DNA of 64,000 nucleotides from Polaribacter sp. Hel1_33_78 (GTDB taxonomy: Bacteria; Bacteroidota; Bacteroidia; Flavobacteriales; Flavobacteriaceae): contig NZ_LT629794.1 in NCBI RefSeq assembly GCF_900106075.1, positions 2,308,501 to 2,372,500 of the forward strand, read 5' to 3'. The translations under genes were made by a program, and so were the position numbers. Shown here one piece after another: positions 26,814 to 35,435 of this stretch. Position 1 is the stretch's first letter. Every line of letters begins with the position of its first letter. The notes beneath the pieces were generated by a model, which saw nothing but the letters and a program-made list of their open reading frames with translations, made no database searches and was not told the DNA's origin.

Positions 26814-27824
26814 TTGATTATTCAAAAAAACATATCATTAAAAAAATACAACACCTTTGGAATTGATGTAAATGCCAAACGTTTTATTTCTGTTGGTTCA
26901 GTCTATCAACTTCAGCAATTACTAATTGCTGAAAAAAATATTTTTTTAATTTCTGGAGGAAGTAATATGTTACTCACAAAAGATATTGAAAAATTAGTTG
27001 TACATATTGATATTAAAGGGATTTCTATTGATCGAGAAGATAATAATGATGTTTATCTAACGGTTAATGCTGGTGAAGATTGGCATCAATTTGTTGTATG
27101 GTGCGTTTCAAATAATTTTGGAGGAATAGAAAATTTATCTCTAATACCTGGAAACGTTGGTACGTGTCCTATCCAAAACATTGGTGCTTATGGTGTAGAA
27201 GTAAAAGACAGCATTACTAAAGTTGAAGCCATAGAAATTGAAACAAGAAAATTGATTCAGTTTTCTAATGAAGCGTGTAATTTCGGATATCGAAATTCGA
27301 TTTTTAAAAATGAAGCAAAAGGAAAATATATTTTGACTTCAGTAAGTTTTAAACTGACTAAAAAAAATCACCAATTAAATACTTCTTACGGAGCAATTGA
27401 GGATAAGTTGGCATTCAATAAAATTATAAATCCTACTTTAAAAAATATTTCTGATGCCGTTATTGCTATCAGAAATTCGAAATTACCAGATCCTAAGAAA
27501 TTAGGAAATAGCGGTAGTTTTTTTAAAAATCCTATAATATCCAAACAGCACTTTTCAGCACTTCAGAAAGAACATCAAAATATACCGAGTTATGTAATTT
27601 CCGACACTGAAGTTAAAGTACCAGCCGGTTGGTTAGTGGAACAAGTTGGATTTAAAGGAAAACGTTTTGGAGACGCCGGAGTCCACAAAAATCAAGCTTT
27701 AGTGCTTGTAAATTATGGAAATGCTTCTGGCACAGAGATTTATCAGCTTTCTGAAAAAATTCAAGAAATGGTGTATAACAAATTTAAAATTTCTTTGGAG
27801 ATTGAAGTAAATATTATCAATTAA
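26814..27824 (+). CDS. murB: UDP-N-acetylenolpyruvoylglucosamine reductase
   Basis: Reduces UDP-GlcNAc-enolpyruvate to UDP-MurNAc in peptidoglycan synthesis (FAD, NADPH, cytoplasm). The 336-residue product carries SLKKYNTFGIDVNAK, ISGGSNMLL, ENLSLIPGNVGTCPIQNIGA, GYRNSIFK and the catalytic GNSGSFFKNP. It is the longer type I form ending with the catalytic Glu in LEIEV. Translation appears to start at a TTG (26814) directly after the aminotransferase stop; no ATG before the conserved SLKKYNTF fits, so TTG is favoured. Confidence 0.95.
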   Translation: MIIQKNISLKKYNTFGIDVNAKRFISVGSVYQLQQLLIAEKNIFLISGGSNMLLTKDIEKLVVHIDIKGISIDREDNNDVYLTVNAGEDWHQFVVWCVSNNFGGIENLSLIPGNVGTCPIQNIGAYGVEVKDSITKVEAIEIETRKLIQFSNEACNFGYRNSIFKNEAKGKYILTSVSFKLTKKNHQLNTSYGAIEDKLAFNKIINPTLKNISDAVIAIRNSKLPDPKKLGNSGSFFKNPIISKQHFSALQKEHQNIPSYVISDTEVKVPAGWLVEQVGFKGKRFGDAGVHKNQALVLVNYGNASGTEIYQLSEKIQEMVYNKFKISLEIEVNIIN

Positions 27825-27830
27825 AGAATT

Positions 27831-28478
27831 TTATATTTCTTTTTTTAATATTTCTATATGGCGTTTTAATCTCCGTATATCTAAAGCGAGTGTCCCATTA
27901 TATACACCTCTAATTCTTCCTTTTTTATCAACTAGCACAAAATTTTCTGTATGAATAAACTCACTTTCATCTTTAGTCTTCTTAAAATCTTCATCTGCAA
28001 AATAAGATGTTCTTGCTATTTTATAAATAGCCTTCCTATCACCAGTAACCAAATGCCATTTCGTATCGATTACTTTTTTATCCAAAGCATATTTTTTAAT
28101 TTTTTCTACAGTATCTACCCAAGGCATCACAGAATGTGACAGCAATAGAATGTCTTTATCTTCCTTGTAATTTTCTTGAATTGACCTCATGTTTTTGGCT
28201 AATATCGGACAAATACTAGGACAAGTTGTAAAGAAAAAATCTGCAATATAAATTTTACCTCTAAAATCTTTATTAGTTATATTTTGTGAGTTTTGATTTG
28301 TAAATTGAAAAGGAGCAATTGTATGAATCGTTGCATATGAATCATCACTTTCAGCAATCCATTCAGGAGTAAACGCTGCTGAATTATAAAAAGGAAGTGT
28401 TTTTGTTTTATCTATAGTAGTCTCTTTTTTACAAGAAACAAAAAAGATAAAAATAAAAAATATTGAATTAAATTTCAT
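27831..28478 (-). CDS. SCO1/SenC-family copper lipoprotein
   Basis: A 215-residue thioredoxin-fold protein with a lipoprotein signal ending FVSC. The copper site is intact: C86 and C90 in FFTTCPSICP and H176 in EFIHTENF. SCO proteins deliver copper to, or maintain the thiols of, the CuA site of cytochrome oxidase. It is the third gene of an operon with a YHYH lipoprotein and a MORN lipoprotein (one base from the latter), which strengthens a copper link. It converges on murB with 6 bases between stops. Confidence 0.92.
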   Translation of the reverse strand: MKFNSIFFIFIFFVSCKKETTIDKTKTLPFYNSAAFTPEWIAESDDSYATIHTIAPFQFTNQNSQNITNKDFRGKIYIADFFFTTCPSICPILAKNMRSIQENYKEDKDILLLSHSVMPWVDTVEKIKKYALDKKVIDTKWHLVTGDRKAIYKIARTSYFADEDFKKTKDESEFIHTENFVLVDKKGRIRGVYNGTLALDIRRLKRHIEILKKEI

Positions 28479-28479
28479 A

Positions 28480-29082
28480 CTATTTAATTTCAGTTTTTAA
28501 AACACTTACACATTTTTTCAATCCAATTAAACCATGCCTTTCTCCATTTATAGTATAAAAATTGGCTCTTAACTTACCTTTTAAATCCCACATTTTTTGG
28601 CTACCAGATTCTTTACCTTGCACAAAATTAAAATACTTTGTGAGCATTCCGTTAGTATACCAATCTTTAACTACCCCATGATAAACGCCTTTATTGTTAA
28701 AATGATACTCAAACATTTGTACTCCGTTCTTATACCAACCTTTATGAACACCTGACTTTAAACCTTTTATATAAAAACGTTCAAACCATTGCTCCCCATT
28801 TCTATACCAACCCAAAAAAAAGCCCTGTCTTTTTCCTTGATAATATTCTGATTTTGATTTGATATTTTCATCCTCATAAAACTCATTTACGATACCAGAA
28901 TACTGTTTTCCCTCAAAATATAAAATGCCATTTTTTAGTTTTAAATGATTGTTAACTTTATTAATTTCTATCGATGGAATCTTCATTTTATAGACTGAAG
29001 AAATGTTTTCGTTTTCTTGAACTGTATCATCACAAGAAAAGAAAAAAAGAAAAATTAATATGTTAATTTTTACAAACTTCAA
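28480..29082 (-). CDS. YwqK/MORN-repeat lipoprotein
   Basis: A 200-residue lipoprotein (lipobox FFFSC, Cys17) built of YwqK/MORN-like repeats between about 60 and 180: GKRQGFFLGWYRNGEQWFER, then GVHKGWYKNGVQMFEYHF, VKDWYTNGMLTKYF and SQKMWDLKGKLRANF. Such repeats form extended beta-sheets; the YwqK antitoxin label sometimes given to them is not supported here by any toxin neighbour. Middle gene of the YHYH-MORN-SCO1 operon, with 3 bases upstream and 1 base downstream. Confidence 0.82.
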   Translation of the reverse strand: MKFVKINILIFLFFFSCDDTVQENENISSVYKMKIPSIEINKVNNHLKLKNGILYFEGKQYSGIVNEFYEDENIKSKSEYYQGKRQGFFLGWYRNGEQWFERFYIKGLKSGVHKGWYKNGVQMFEYHFNNKGVYHGVVKDWYTNGMLTKYFNFVQGKESGSQKMWDLKGKLRANFYTINGERHGLIGLKKCVSVLKTEIK

Positions 29083-29085
29083 AAA

Positions 29086-29856
29086 CTATCTTGTTATAGT
29101 ACCTGCTGTTCCAAAAAAACCATTACCATTTAAATATGGATCTTCGTTTGTAATGTGATAGTGGTAAATTCCATCAGGAAAATCGGCCGTTACAGATGTA
29201 TGACCATGATAATCGTCTAAATCTGCGTTCGTAACTGTTGTTCCATTTTCCTCTGGCCCATATACAGGGAATCCATCAGAAAGTAATCCCAAAAACGCAT
29301 CTTTACCAAACTGATCTGTTAAGTAACTCGGCTCTATATGATAATGATATTGTGTCCCCGCCGGGTGCCCTAGCCATTGATCAAAAGAATTTATTTCATT
29401 TGTTAAAGCCTGATTGTTTGGTCCTGCATATTGATTAAAAAAAACAATTCCGTTTCTAGAGATTCCTATTGGTCCTAAAGGAGTGGCACTTTTAGTAGTT
29501 GCCTCTTCTGGATTTAAAGTCATTGTAAACGTAATATTTTGCTCGCCAATAGAATTCGGGTTCTGATTCCAATTAGAATTTGTTCCATTATAAGCTTCAT
29601 ATAAAGGATGAGAAGCATCCCAATAAGGACTTGTATGATTTGGCAAATCTGTTGTTGTAAAACTAATCGTATTCCCTGAAACCGAATAAGAAACTGCATC
29701 AATATTATCGAACTTAGGCAGGATTGATGAAATATCATAATTAGTTGTTGTGGTTGTATCTGTGGTATCCTCTTGTCCTTCAGAAGAACTACAAGAAAAA
29801 ATAATTAGCGTTATGATAGCTAAAAAAAGGTCTTTGGTAAATTGATTTTTTTTCAT
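29086..29856 (-). CDS. YHYH-domain lipoprotein
   Basis: A 256-residue lipoprotein (lipobox IIFSC, Cys22) with a Thr-rich linker and a YHYH domain. The two signature motifs are visible as TQYHYHIEPSYL and GIYHYHITNEDPYLNG, with a DGFPVYGP motif between. YHYH proteins are outer-surface or periplasmic and of unproven function; the tandem His pairs suggest metal binding. As first gene of the operon with the MORN and SCO1 lipoproteins, a copper-related task is inferred. Confidence 0.88.
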   Translation of the reverse strand: MKKNQFTKDLFLAIITLIIFSCSSSEGQEDTTDTTTTTNYDISSILPKFDNIDAVSYSVSGNTISFTTTDLPNHTSPYWDASHPLYEAYNGTNSNWNQNPNSIGEQNITFTMTLNPEEATTKSATPLGPIGISRNGIVFFNQYAGPNNQALTNEINSFDQWLGHPAGTQYHYHIEPSYLTDQFGKDAFLGLLSDGFPVYGPEENGTTVTNADLDDYHGHTSVTADFPDGIYHYHITNEDPYLNGNGFFGTAGTITR

Positions 29857-30215
29857 TTTTTGTATGATTAACTTTATGTTAGAACTGTAAAAATTAAAAT
29901 AGTTTTAAAAAAAATCCTGAAAGATCGTTTATGACACTTTTAAAGAGCTCATTTCCTTCAATTTCTTATAGCTTTATTTATAAATTTATCTTGCTCCTCT
30001 TTACTATATATTTTTATGTTTCTTTCTATCTTTTTTTGAAATACCTTAATATCATAACATTTTTTAACAGCTCATATATGTAAAGGTACTGTATCTATTT
30101 TTATCAAGAGACATGGGTGCTTTTTGAATGTATTATTATATCTTTGTAGGCGTTTAAACGCATTTATTTTAATTGAAAATTTAGATTTATTTATTACTTA
30201 TAAATTTTATTAATT
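29857..30215. promoter_or_regulatory. Divergent intergenic region with a candidate -7 box
   Basis: About 360 bases separate the YHYH operon start from the small Cys-rich gene. A TATCTTTG at 30139-30146 matches TAnnTTTG and lies 70 bases before the ATG at 30216. The nearest upstream TTG (30124-30126) is too close for a standard -33 spacing. I recognise nothing else here. Confidence 0.4.
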
Positions 30216-30419
30216 ATGAAATTATTACTATTAACTTTAGGTTTATTAGCACTTGGTGTTGCAGGAATTGCTATTAAAATTTGGGCAAAAAAAGATGGAG
30301 AGTTTGCAGGCACTTGTGCTAGTCAAAATCCAATGCTAAACAAAAATGGAGAGGCTTGTGGTTTTTGTGGAAAAACATCAGAAAAGTTTGATACATGCAC
30401 AGAACCTCAACATAATTAA
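30216..30419 (+). CDS. Small Cys-rich single-pass membrane protein, possibly NqrM-like
   Basis: A 67-residue protein with one N-terminal transmembrane helix (LLLLTLGLLALGVAGIAIKI) and a soluble tail with five cysteines: GTCASQNP, EACGFCGKTSE, FDTCTEP. The layout (short helix followed by a compact Cys cluster) recalls NqrM/DUF539, the iron-delivery maturation factor of Na+-translocating NADH:quinone reductase, but no nqr or apbE gene is in the window and the match is by eye only. It precedes the glycosyltransferase gene by 15 bases. Confidence 0.7.
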   Translation: MKLLLLTLGLLALGVAGIAIKIWAKKDGEFAGTCASQNPMLNKNGEACGFCGKTSEKFDTCTEPQHN

Positions 30420-30434
30420 TATTCTTTTAAATCA

Positions 30435-31538
30435 ATGATTTTATCTGTAGTCTTCAGCGTTTTTGTTGCCTGTGCAGTAATCCAAACCACATACTATATT
30501 CTTTTTTCTACCTTTCTTTTTGGGTTAAAAAAAAATAAAAATAACATTACCGAAGTCCCAGTTTCAGTAATTATTTACACCAAAAATCAAGCAAAAATCA
30601 TACAACAGTTTCTTCCATCAATATTAGAACAAAAACATTCGAAATTTGAGATTGTATTAATCAATAACGCTTCTTCAGATAACACAAAAGATGTTGTAGA
30701 ATTATTCACAAAAAAAAATGCCAACCTAAAAATTTTAAATGTAGAAAATAATGAAGCTTTTTGGGGAAGTAAAAAATATGCATTAACGTTAGGTATAAAA
30801 GCATCAAAATACAACAATTTATTATTTACTGATGCCAAATGCAAACCTGTTTCTAAATATTGGATTTCTGAAATGAGTAAAAAATTCACTTCGAAAAAGA
30901 CCATTATTTTAGGGTATAAAAAATATCAAAAGAAAAATTCAATCCTAAATATTTTTACTCGTTTTGAAAACTTGTTAACAGCCATTAAGTGCTTTGGATT
31001 TACAAAATTAGGCTCCTCCTATATGGCTTTTGGCTCCAATTTAGCCTATCAAAAATCAGAATTTTTCAAAGTAAACGGGTTTATAAATCATATGAAAATA
31101 AATACTGGTGAAGATTATTTATTTATAAAGGATGCCGCGAACAATAAAAATACAACTTTTTGTATATCCGAGGACAGTTTTATTGAAACTGATACCCCAA
31201 AATCATTTTCAAAATGGTTTACAGAAAAAAAAGAAGAAACACGAATCATCAAAAAAATTCAATTTAAGCATCGTTTTTTCTTAGGATTCTTTAATTTTTC
31301 TAAACTACTTTTTTATGTTTTGGCAGTAACCTTATTCTTTTTTTACCCCTGGAAAATTATACTCGCGATTATACTCTCTTATTTTTTAGTTCAGTATATT
31401 GTCGTGGGCATTTCTGCAAAGAAATTAAAAGAACCACAAATCATCTTTTTATTACCTTTTTTAGAAATTGGTTTATTATTGATTCAAATTAGTATATTTA
31501 GTGCAAATTTGATTTCAAAACCAGATCATTGGAAATAA
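30435..31538 (+). CDS. Membrane-anchored family 2 glycosyltransferase
   Basis: A 367-residue GT2. An N-terminal helix (about 1-30) precedes the catalytic domain with VSVIIYTKNQAKIIQQFLPS, IVLINNASSDNT (the nucleotide-binding Asp) and a DAKC segment in place of the usual DxD. GEDYLF supplies the acceptor-side acidic residues near 222. Two C-terminal transmembrane segments follow (LFYVLAVTLFFFY, ILAIILSYFLV). The donor and product are unknown. Its last codons overlap the TTG start of the downstream sigma factor, so translation of the two is probably coupled. Confidence 0.87.
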   Translation: MILSVVFSVFVACAVIQTTYYILFSTFLFGLKKNKNNITEVPVSVIIYTKNQAKIIQQFLPSILEQKHSKFEIVLINNASSDNTKDVVELFTKKNANLKILNVENNEAFWGSKKYALTLGIKASKYNNLLFTDAKCKPVSKYWISEMSKKFTSKKTIILGYKKYQKKNSILNIFTRFENLLTAIKCFGFTKLGSSYMAFGSNLAYQKSEFFKVNGFINHMKINTGEDYLFIKDAANNKNTTFCISEDSFIETDTPKSFSKWFTEKKEETRIIKKIQFKHRFFLGFFNFSKLLFYVLAVTLFFFYPWKIILAIILSYFLVQYIVVGISAKKLKEPQIIFLLPFLEIGLLLIQISIFSANLISKPDHWK

Positions 31539-32092
31539 ACCAAAAAAAACTTCAAATAAACATTTCAAAAGCCAAAGAAGGAAATCAGGCTGCATTTAGG
31601 TTTTTGTTAGATAGTTTTTGGACTAGCGTTTTTAACTATCAATTAAAACGTACTAAGAATGAAAATAATGCTGAAGACATTACGATTCAAACTTTTTCTA
31701 AAGCCTTTGATAAAATTCATACTTTTAATGATCAATATGTTTTTAAAACTTGGTTAATCTCTATTTCTAAAAATGTGCACATAGATTTATTGCGTAAAAA
31801 AAACGCTTCTATTTCTATAGAAACCACCATTGAACAGGAAGAAAAAGTTTATTTAGTTGTTGATGAGAACCCTACACCTGAAGACAATATTATAAGAGAA
31901 CAGAATTTAGCAAAATTATTAAGAGACATTAAGCAATTAAAACCTAAATACCAAGAGGTTATTCAGTTACGTTATTTTCAAGAACTAAGTTATAAAGAAA
32001 TTTCTGAACAAATTAATGAGCCAATAAATAACGTAAAAGTAAAATTATTACGTGCAAAAAAGTTATTAGCTGCCATTATTAAGAGGTCATAA
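31529..32092 (+). CDS. ECF-type sigma-70 family RNA polymerase sigma factor
   Basis: A 187-residue sigma factor with region 2 (NNAEDITIQTFSKAFDKIHT and FKTWLISISKNVHIDLLRKK) and region 4 (YQEVIQLRYFQELSYKEIS, then NNVKVKLLRAKKLL). No region 3 or anti-sigma partner is visible nearby. The apparent start is TTG at 31529, inside the end of the glycosyltransferase gene; no ATG stands before region 2. Target genes are unknown. Confidence 0.92.
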   Translation: MEINQKKLQINISKAKEGNQAAFRFLLDSFWTSVFNYQLKRTKNENNAEDITIQTFSKAFDKIHTFNDQYVFKTWLISISKNVHIDLLRKKNASISIETTIEQEEKVYLVVDENPTPEDNIIREQNLAKLLRDIKQLKPKYQEVIQLRYFQELSYKEISEQINEPINNVKVKLLRAKKLLAAIIKRS

Positions 32093-32408
32093 AACAAGAA
32101 TGGTAAAATGTTTATAGGCAGTACATCAAAGTAATTTTCGTAATTAAACGTTAATTTTTACAGTAATTGTAAGCAAAATCACCTTTTAAAAAGCAAGAAA
32201 ATTTTCTTAATAATACTTACCTCAATTGTGTTCATATAAAAAAATGTTTAGAAATTTTTAATAGTCCATTTAAAAAATTATATTTTAACAGGTTTAAGGA
32301 AAATAAAAATTAAAAACACCTTTACTGTATTTCATAGATATCCAAAATATACACTATTAAAAAAAATATAGTTAATACTTGAAAAGCGATTAAAAAGTTA
32401 GAAATTAA
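32093..32408. other. Non-coding gap, nothing recognised
   Basis: About 316 AT-rich bases between the sigma factor and the Nramp gene. A small aagaaaattttctt hairpin lies near 32195; no terminator with a T run, no promoter box and no coding motif was found. Confidence 0.4.
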
Positions 32409-33629
32409 ATGAAAAAATCATTCTTAAATTCTCTAGGTCCAGGTTTATTATTTGCAGGCGCAGCCATAGGTGTATCTCATTTAGTGCAATCTACAAAAGC
32501 TGGAGCAGAATTTGGGTTTGGTTTATTTTGGGCTTTGTTATTGGTGCATATTTTTAAATATCCTTTCTTTCAATTTGGTCCACGTTATGCGGCTGCTACT
32601 GGAGAAACACTGCTCGATGGCTATAAAAAATTAGGAAAAAGTGTTTTAGCAATTTATTATGTGCTAAATTTTGCCACAATGTTTACTATACAGGCGGCAG
32701 TTACTATTGTTACCGCTGGTTTAGCTTCACAACTTTTTGGATTTACAAATAATCTAGTCGTTTGGTCAACTTTTTTAATGACCATAAGTCTCCTGTTCCT
32801 ATTAGTTGGTAAATATAAATTGCTAGATAATCTAATGAAATACATTATAATTATCTTAACAGTGAGCACCATAATTGCAGTTTCAGTTGCTTTATTTAGC
32901 TCTAAAGAAGCTTTTGATGTACGCCAAATTTTACCATCCGGAACAGTAGAAATAACTTTTTTAATTGCATTTCTAGGCTGGATGCCTGCTCCTTTAGATG
33001 TTTCTATTTGGCATTCTATTTGGTCTGTGGAGAAAAGCAAAAATACTTTTATTAAGATAAAACCAAAAGATGCAATTTTTGATTTTAATGTAGGCTATAT
33101 TAGTACACTAATTTTAGGAATTTGTTTTGTACTTTTAGGTGCTTTAGTCATGTATAATTCGGGAGAAACCTTTTCTAACCAAGGAGGGAAATTTGCATCA
33201 CAATTAGTTACTTTATACACAAAAAACTTAGGCGAATTTTCTTATATATTTATAGCTATTGCTGCATTCACAACAATGTTTAGTACTACGATTACTACTT
33301 TAGATGCGTCACCAAGAGCAATGAATAGAAGCTCAAAATTGTTGTTTGATAAAGAATTTAAATTTGGTTATTGGTTTTGGATTATTTTACTATTCATAGG
33401 TACATTTATCATATTACAATTCTTTCTTAAAAATATGGGAAGTTTAGTGAAGATCGCTACCATTTTATCATTTTTAACAGCTCCTATTTATGCAGTTTTA
33501 AACTATCTTTTAATTACTGGAAAACATACTCCAAAAGAACATCGGCCAAGTATTTACTTAAAAACGCTTAGTATTCTGGGGATTGTATTTTTAATAGGAT
33601 TTAGTGTTTGGTTTTTAACAAGCATTTAA
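32409..33629 (+). CDS. Atypical Nramp-family transporter
   Basis: A 406-residue, about 11-helix protein with the LeuT/Nramp fold: [20 protein letters not shown] in TM1 and [14 protein letters not shown] in TM6. Canonical Nramp proteins bind manganese or iron with a DPGN motif in TM1 and an MPH motif in TM6. Here the corresponding stretches read IGVS (about residues 20-23) and MPAPLD (192-197), so the Asp, Asn and His ligands are absent. That resembles divergent Nramp-related groups such as magnesium transporters (NRMT) rather than a classical MntH. Cargo is therefore uncertain. Confidence 0.85.
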   Translation: MKKSFLNSLGPGLLFAGAAIGVSHLVQSTKAGAEFGFGLFWALLLVHIFKYPFFQFGPRYAAATGETLLDGYKKLGKSVLAIYYVLNFATMFTIQAAVTIVTAGLASQLFGFTNNLVVWSTFLMTISLLFLLVGKYKLLDNLMKYIIIILTVSTIIAVSVALFSSKEAFDVRQILPSGTVEITFLIAFLGWMPAPLDVSIWHSIWSVEKSKNTFIKIKPKDAIFDFNVGYISTLILGICFVLLGALVMYNSGETFSNQGGKFASQLVTLYTKNLGEFSYIFIAIAAFTTMFSTTITTLDASPRAMNRSSKLLFDKEFKFGYWFWIILLFIGTFIILQFFLKNMGSLVKIATILSFLTAPIYAVLNYLLITGKHTPKEHRPSIYLKTLSILGIVFLIGFSVWFLTSI

Positions 33630-33642
33630 AAGTTTTCTTTGT

Positions 33643-33650
33643 AAATTTGC
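33643..33650 (+). promoter_or_regulatory. -7 box upstream of lipA
   Basis: TAAATTTG matches TAnnTTTG and ends 20 bases before the lipA ATG. I could not place a TTG -33 box at the expected distance. Confidence 0.45.
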
Positions 33651-33669
33651 ATTTCAATTATGTTATAAC

Positions 33670-34539
33670 ATGGCAATAGATTCTGCAGTCCTTCCTGAAA
33701 GGCTAAAAAAACCGAAATGGTTACGTGTAAAATTACCTGTTGGTAAAAAATATACTGAATTAAGGGGTTTAGTTGACAAGTATAAATTAAATACTATTTG
33801 TACCAGCGGAAGCTGCCCAAATATGGGTGAATGTTGGGGAGAAGGTACCGCAACTTTTATGATTTTGGGAAATATCTGCACACGTTCTTGTGGCTTTTGC
33901 GGGGTAAAAACTGGAAGACCAGAAACTGTCGAATGGGATGAACCTGAAAAGGTGGCGCGCTCCATAAAAATCATGGGCATTAAACATGCCGTAATTACTT
34001 CTGTTGATAGAGATGATTTAAAAGATGGTGGTTCTATTATCTGGGCAGAAACTGTCGATGCAATTAGAAGAGCAAATCCAAATACAACCTTAGAAACATT
34101 AATTCCTGATTTTCAAGGTAACACAAAACAAATAGATAGAATTATTGAAGTGCATCCCGAAGTAGTTTCTCATAACATGGAAACAGTGAGAAGATTAACC
34201 CGAGAAGTAAGAATTCAAGCAAAATACGATAGAAGTTTAGCTGTTTTAAAATACCTAAAAGAAAACGGAATGCGCTCTAAAACAGGATTGATGCTAGGTT
34301 TAGGTGAAACTGAAGAGGAAGTTTTACAAACGATGAAAGACCTACAAGGTGTAGGTTTAGACGTACTAACTATTGGGCAATATTTACAACCAACAAAAAA
34401 ACATTTACCTGTTAAAGAATTTATTACTCCGGAACAATTTAAGAAGTACGAAACAATAGGATTAGAAATGGGCTTTATGTTTGTAGAAAGTGGAGCTTTA
34501 GTTCGTTCATCATACAAAGCACATAAGCACGCAAAGTAA
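33670..34539 (+). CDS. lipA: Lipoyl synthase
   Basis: Radical-SAM enzyme inserting two sulfurs into octanoyl groups on lipoyl domains. The 289-residue protein shows both clusters: the auxiliary cluster at C44, C49 and C55 ([12 protein letters not shown]) and the radical-SAM cluster at C70, C74 and C77 (CTRSCGFC). The C-terminal RSSYKA provides the conserved Ser ligand. Full length and intact. The lipoyl-using lpd gene is at 42022. Confidence 0.97.
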   Translation: MAIDSAVLPERLKKPKWLRVKLPVGKKYTELRGLVDKYKLNTICTSGSCPNMGECWGEGTATFMILGNICTRSCGFCGVKTGRPETVEWDEPEKVARSIKIMGIKHAVITSVDRDDLKDGGSIIWAETVDAIRRANPNTTLETLIPDFQGNTKQIDRIIEVHPEVVSHNMETVRRLTREVRIQAKYDRSLAVLKYLKENGMRSKTGLMLGLGETEEEVLQTMKDLQGVGLDVLTIGQYLQPTKKHLPVKEFITPEQFKKYETIGLEMGFMFVESGALVRSSYKAHKHAK

Positions 34540-34661
34540 TTGTTAAAATATTCTAAAAATAAATTTAAATATTTTTTGGCATGAAGCTTGCTGTTTAATA
34601 AATGAGAACAACCTCGTAAACTGTTTTCATTGTGTAAATTATTTGAATTAGTTGATTTAAA

Positions 34662-34687
34662 AAAACCATCTCTAAAGAGATGGTTTT
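34662..34687 (+). terminator. Terminator downstream of lipA
   Basis: Perfect 12-bp stem aaaaccatctct (34662-34673) / agagatggtttt (34676-34687) with a 2-base tip, A run before and T run after, 122 bases past lipA. Confidence 0.8.
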
Positions 34688-35246
34688 AATTATTTAAGGC
34701 TAAAAAAATTATACTCCCAATACAAAGTGTTTAAATTTGTTCTTTTGTATATATTTTTCTTACTAATTCTATCTTTATCTTCACTATTTTAAGAGCTTCA
34801 TTCTAGTATTATGCTTTTCCTAATGCTGGGAAACCGAACTTATTAATAAATAATTAACTCTCTTTATCTACAAATAAATAATATATATGATTTACAAAAC
34901 AAACAATATTTGAGGAATTAACAACAGATAACTAAATTTAACCTTTTGTTTCATTCGACAGCTTCATTTAAATTGTAATAGTCTTTTCTGGTCATTTTTT
35001 AAAACTTTATAATTTATTTTCGAAGAGCTAAATTTAAATTTTTCTATTTTGCTATACCTGAATCATGTTAAGTAATTTATACAAGAACTAGAAGCAACTA
35101 TTTATATGATTCCATCATTTTTTTCAATCTCAATAATTGTCAATCATCTGAATTTCTAGTATCATTATAACAAGTTCCTATGAATAATGTGAAGCCTTAA
35201 TTAGTGTTTTTGAAAGTTCAGTCATAACTTAAATATAGCTAAAAAA
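34688..35246. other. Long non-coding gap, nothing recognised
   Basis: Together with the flanking hairpins this is the longest gene-free stretch in the window (lipA to the CBS gene, about 900 bases). Extremely AT-rich with stops in all frames. A 14-codon minus-strand fragment ending FGFPALGKA near 34812-34855 may be a relic but is too short to assign. Confidence 0.4.
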
Positions 35247-35280
35247 AAATCATCTAAGAAAAAAATTTCCTAGACGATTT
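35247..35280 (-). terminator. Strand-asymmetric terminator for the cystathionine beta-synthase gene
   Basis: Arms 35247-35261 (aaatcatctaagaaa) and 35266-35280 (tttcctagacgattt) pair with two imperfections that become G-U wobbles only in the minus-strand RNA and A-C mismatches in the plus-strand RNA. The minus-strand side also has the T run. It therefore acts for the leftward gene ending at 35436. Confidence 0.65.
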
Positions 35281-35435
35281 TAAACTATATTTATAAATCC
35301 CCCAACTTATAAAATAAAATAACTATTTTCTAGTTATGAACCCAAGAAACAATTATTATTGATTTAAAAATTAACTTTTCGTTAAATTACCTTTTTAATT
35401 CGATGAAATACATAATACTACGGTTAAACGAAAAA

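Noticed and set aside
28480..29082. YwqK-antitoxin reading of the MORN lipoprotein, which would imply a toxin-antitoxin pair
   Set aside because: The neighbours are SCO1 and YHYH lipoproteins; no toxin-like small gene is adjacent, and the protein has a lipobox.
32657..33040. A 127-codon minus-strand open frame inside the Nramp gene
   Set aside because: Antisense shadow of transmembrane helices; no start context or family motif.
33663..33987. Two overlapping minus-strand open frames (105 and 66 codons) over lipA
   Set aside because: They mirror the Cys-rich lipA N-terminus, which is clearly the coding strand.
34812..34855. Minus-strand fragment LFINKFGFPALGKA ending in a stop
   Set aside because: It looks like a protein C-terminus, but it is only 14 codons, with a stop immediately upstream, too short to call a pseudogene.
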